Shown piece after piece: positions 31,627-33,564 of a DNA stretch of 33,564 nucleotides. The translations under genes and the position numbers were made by a program. The number at the start of each line of letters is the position of its first letter. Positions within the stretch are counted from its first letter, which is position 1. Below the pieces are notes generated by a model, which saw only the letters and a list, made by a program, of their open reading frames with translations, ran no database searches and had not been told where the DNA came from. Source of the DNA: Kitasatospora sp. DSM 101779 (GTDB taxonomy: Bacteria; Actinomycetota; Actinomycetes; Streptomycetales; Streptomycetaceae); the NCBI RefSeq assembly GCF_025655475.1, contig NZ_JAHTIK010000001.1:3207712-3241275 (forward strand), given 5' to 3'.

Positions 31627-32516
31627 CCGTCGACCTGGGGATGCCGGGGCCGCGTCCGACGCAGACGCCGCTGGACCTCACCCTGCTGTACCGCGGCCCA
31701 CTGGCCTCCTGCGACTACGACTGCGCGTACTGCCCGTTCGCCAAGCGGCGGGACAGCCCCGAGCAGCTCCGGGCGGACCGCGCCGCACTGGAGCGGTTCA
31801 CCGGCTGGGCGGCGGCGCAGACCGGGGACACCCTGTCGCTGCTGTTCACGCCCTGGGGCGAAGGCCTGGTGCGCTCCTGGTACCGGCGGGCGCTCGTCGG
31901 GCTCTCGCACCTGCCGCACGTGCGCCGGGTGGCGATCCAGACCAATCTCAGCTGCCGCACCGACTGGCTGGCCGAGGCCGACCTCGACACCCTGGCCCTG
32001 TGGATCACCTACCACCCGGGGCAGGTCGACCGCGGGCGCCTCCTGGCGAAGCTCCACGAGCTGGCCGGGCTCGGCGTGCGGCACAGCGTCGGCATCGTCG
32101 GCGAGCCGGAACACCTCGAAGCGGCAAGGGAGTTGCGGGCCGATCTGCCCGCCTCGACCTATCTGTGGGTGAACGCCGCGGACGGCCGCAGCTACACCGA
32201 CGAGCAGGCCGCCGCCTGGACGGCGGTCGACCCGCTGTTCGGCTGGAGCCGCGACCCGCACCCGAGCGGCGGCCGCCCCTGCCGCACCGGCGAGTCGGTG
32301 GTCTCGGTGGACGGCGACGGCACGGTCCGCCGCTGCCACTTCGTCCGGCCGCCGCTCGGCAACCTCTACGACGGCTCCTACCGTGCCGGATTGCTGCCCA
32401 GACCGTGCCCGCTGCCGGTCTGCGACTGCCACATCGGCTACGTCCACCTGGAGGGCCTGCCGCTGTACGACGTCTTCGCCGGCGGCGTCCTGGAGCGCAT
32501 TCCGCACGGCTGGTGA
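31623..32516 (+). CDS. STM4011-family radical SAM enzyme with cysteine-rich C-terminus
   Basis: This 297-aa enzyme has a radical SAM motif CDYDCAYC (Cys30, Cys34, Cys37). The C-terminal third has Cys220, Cys238, Cys262, Cys267 and Cys269 in a SPASM-like arrangement (CRTGESVVSVDGDGTVRRC, then LGNLYDG and CPLPVCDCH), which probably binds one or more auxiliary iron-sulfur clusters. Such enzymes often modify peptides or proteins. The GTG at 31623 overlaps the previous stop (GTGA). It is the last gene of the operon; a hairpin holding its stop codon follows. Confidence 0.87.
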   Translation: MTVDLGMPGPRPTQTPLDLTLLYRGPLASCDYDCAYCPFAKRRDSPEQLRADRAALERFTGWAAAQTGDTLSLLFTPWGEGLVRSWYRRALVGLSHLPHVRRVAIQTNLSCRTDWLAEADLDTLALWITYHPGQVDRGRLLAKLHELAGLGVRHSVGIVGEPEHLEAARELRADLPASTYLWVNAADGRSYTDEQAAAWTAVDPLFGWSRDPHPSGGRPCRTGESVVSVDGDGTVRRCHFVRPPLGNLYDGSYRAGLLPRPCPLPVCDCHIGYVHLEGLPLYDVFAGGVLERIPHGW

Positions 32517-32541
32517 CCCGCGCCGCAGGGGGCGCGGGTCA
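32514..32541. terminator. Bidirectional hairpin containing both convergent stop codons
   Basis: TGACCCGCGCC and GGCGCGGGTCA form a perfect 11-bp stem with a 6-nt loop. The first TGA is the stop of the STM4011-family gene; the last three bases, read on the minus strand, are the TGA of the repeat-protein gene. Confidence 0.75.
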
Positions 32542-33564
32542 GGCCGGGCCCAGCATCAGCTGGGTGGCCTGCTCCGCCGTCATCTCCTCCGGTACGGCGG
32601 CCAGTCGGGCCGCCAGGCTGCGGTGGCCGGTGGCCCGCTCCAGTTCGGTGAGGAAGGCGTCCGCCTCCTGGTCGGACGCGAAGTCCCAGACCAGCAGCCG
32701 GTGCACCATCGCGACCGCCGCGACCGGCGGCAGCCCGCCACCGCCCGCCGCGCGACGCCACTGCGGCACCAGCCGGCCGAGCGAACAGCGCGCCTCGCCG
32801 ACCAGCGGGTGGGCGGGGCCCAGGTGGTGCTGCACCACCGGGATCAGCTCCAGCAGCATGCCGAAGGCCGGCACCAGGTCACCGGTCAGCGCGACGGCAT
32901 GCGCCAGCCGGGCCTGCGAGGCGAGCGCCCGGGCGTCGTACGGGCCGAGCGCCTGCACCAGCGCCGGCTGCACCTCCCGCAGCAGGTGCACGGCACCGAA
33001 CGGGTCACCGGCCTCGCCCAGCGCCCGCGCCTGCTCCAGCCGGACCTCCAGGGTGTCCGGGTCGCCCGGGCCGAGCGCCTGCGCGGCATCGGCGGCGACC
33101 TGGCCGAGCAGGTGGACGGCGCCCGAGGGGTCGCCCGCGGCGCACCGCCGGCCGCCGAGCTGCCGCCAGGCGGCGAGGGAGTCCCGGTCGTACCGGCCGA
33201 GCAGCGCGGTCATCTCGCGGGCCACCGACTCCAGCAGGTGGACGGCCGCGTCCGGGGTGGGCGCCTCGTCGGCCCGGTCCCGCAGCCGCACCAGCAACTC
33301 CCGGACGGCGGACGGTGCTTCCGCGCCGGCAGCCGGGGCCCCCTGCAAGGCGGCCGGCGCCGCTGCCGCTGCCGCTGCCGGGGTGATCGGGGCCGGCGGC
33401 GTGATCGGCGCCGGGGTGATCGGGGCCGGCGCGACGGGCCCGGCCGGCCCCGGCGAGGGCCCGAAGCCCGGCAGGCCCGCGGACTGGGCCGGAACGCCGA
33501 CCGGGCCCGCGGGCGCGGGCTGCGCGAGCTGTCCGGGGAGTGCCGGCTGCGCGGGCGGGAAGCC
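32539..33564 (-). CDS. Repeat protein (TPR-like) with Pro/Ala-rich N-terminus, cut by window edge
   Basis: 342 codons are open to the right edge, so the start is not in the window. From the left of the protein: a Pro/Ala/Gly/Gln-rich low-complexity region with three APITP repeats, an Ala run, then helical repeats of about 40 residues (AVHLLGQVAADAAQALGPGD, AVHLLREVQPALVQALGPYD) like tetratricopeptide or FxSxx-COOH-associated repeats. It ends EQATQLMLGPA. It is convergent with the STM operon. Function is unknown; a protein-interaction role is inference. There is no plausible internal start. Confidence 0.7.
   Translation of the reverse strand, partial: GFPPAQPALPGQLAQPAPAGPVGVPAQSAGLPGFGPSPGPAGPVAPAPITPAPITPPAPITPAAAAAAAPAALQGAPAAGAEAPSAVRELLVRLRDRADEAPTPDAAVHLLESVAREMTALLGRYDRDSLAAWRQLGGRRCAAGDPSGAVHLLGQVAADAAQALGPGDPDTLEVRLEQARALGEAGDPFGAVHLLREVQPALVQALGPYDARALASQARLAHAVALTGDLVPAFGMLLELIPVVQHHLGPAHPLVGEARCSLGRLVPQWRRAAGGGGLPPVAAVAMVHRLLVWDFASDQEADAFLTELERATGHRSLAARLAAVPEEMTAEQATQLMLGPA

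Overview
The window is very GC-rich, with G/C-biased third codon positions. It carries the actinobacterial order argS-lysA-hom-thrC-thrB-rho, several -10-only (leaderless) starts, and typical Streptomyces families (HATPase anti-sigma-like kinase, GntR/UTRA, DUF6745). I read it as a chromosomal segment of Streptomyces or close kin (Kitasatospora). Genus is inferred from gene order and composition only.

Bases 1-8493 (all on the minus strand) are housekeeping: a lone response regulator, argS (arginyl-tRNA synthetase), lysA (last step of lysine synthesis), hom, thrC and thrB (homoserine to threonine), and the N-terminus of rho. thrC is followed by a strong hairpin, and thrB seems to have its own promoter.

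Bases 8647-14276 hold tRNA-Arg(CCG) with an integrated element bounded by a perfect 61-bp direct repeat (8673-8733 and 14216-14276). It is a small AICE of the pSAM2 type. It carries a tyrosine integrase, excisionase, RepSA-like replication initiator, two cysteine-rich small proteins, a KorSA-like GntR repressor with two matching 17-bp candidate operators, paired candidate integrase arm sites at both ends, a GC-rich inverted-repeat region and a small membrane protein. I see no Tra/FtsK translocase and no Spd genes. The element supplies both a new tRNA 3' end and a new terminator.

Bases 14434-24600 are mixed chromosomal genes: SRPBCC protein, DUF7660-like protein, LtrA-like membrane protein, GntR regulator divergent from an HATPase, secreted trypsin-like protease, DHA2 drug transporter with a DosR-box-like site upstream, DUF885 peptidase, a perfect 54-bp palindrome, TetR regulator and FAH-family enzyme.

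Bases 24799-32516 are the most interesting part. A DUF6745 gene and a 108-aa partner lie divergent from a tightly coupled six-gene operon: two tandem leucine-rich proteins (STM4015 family), an ATP-grasp protein (STM4014 family), an alkaline-phosphatase-superfamily hydrolase (STM4013 family), a HemN-like radical SAM enzyme (STM4012 family) and a second radical SAM enzyme with a cysteine-rich C-terminus (STM4011 family). To my knowledge the product of this cassette is not established. The enzyme set looks like a peptide or protein modification system, and both leucine-rich proteins end in the same RYVAVSE tail. A convergent repeat protein, open at the window edge, closes the window; a hairpin holding both stop codons separates it from the operon.
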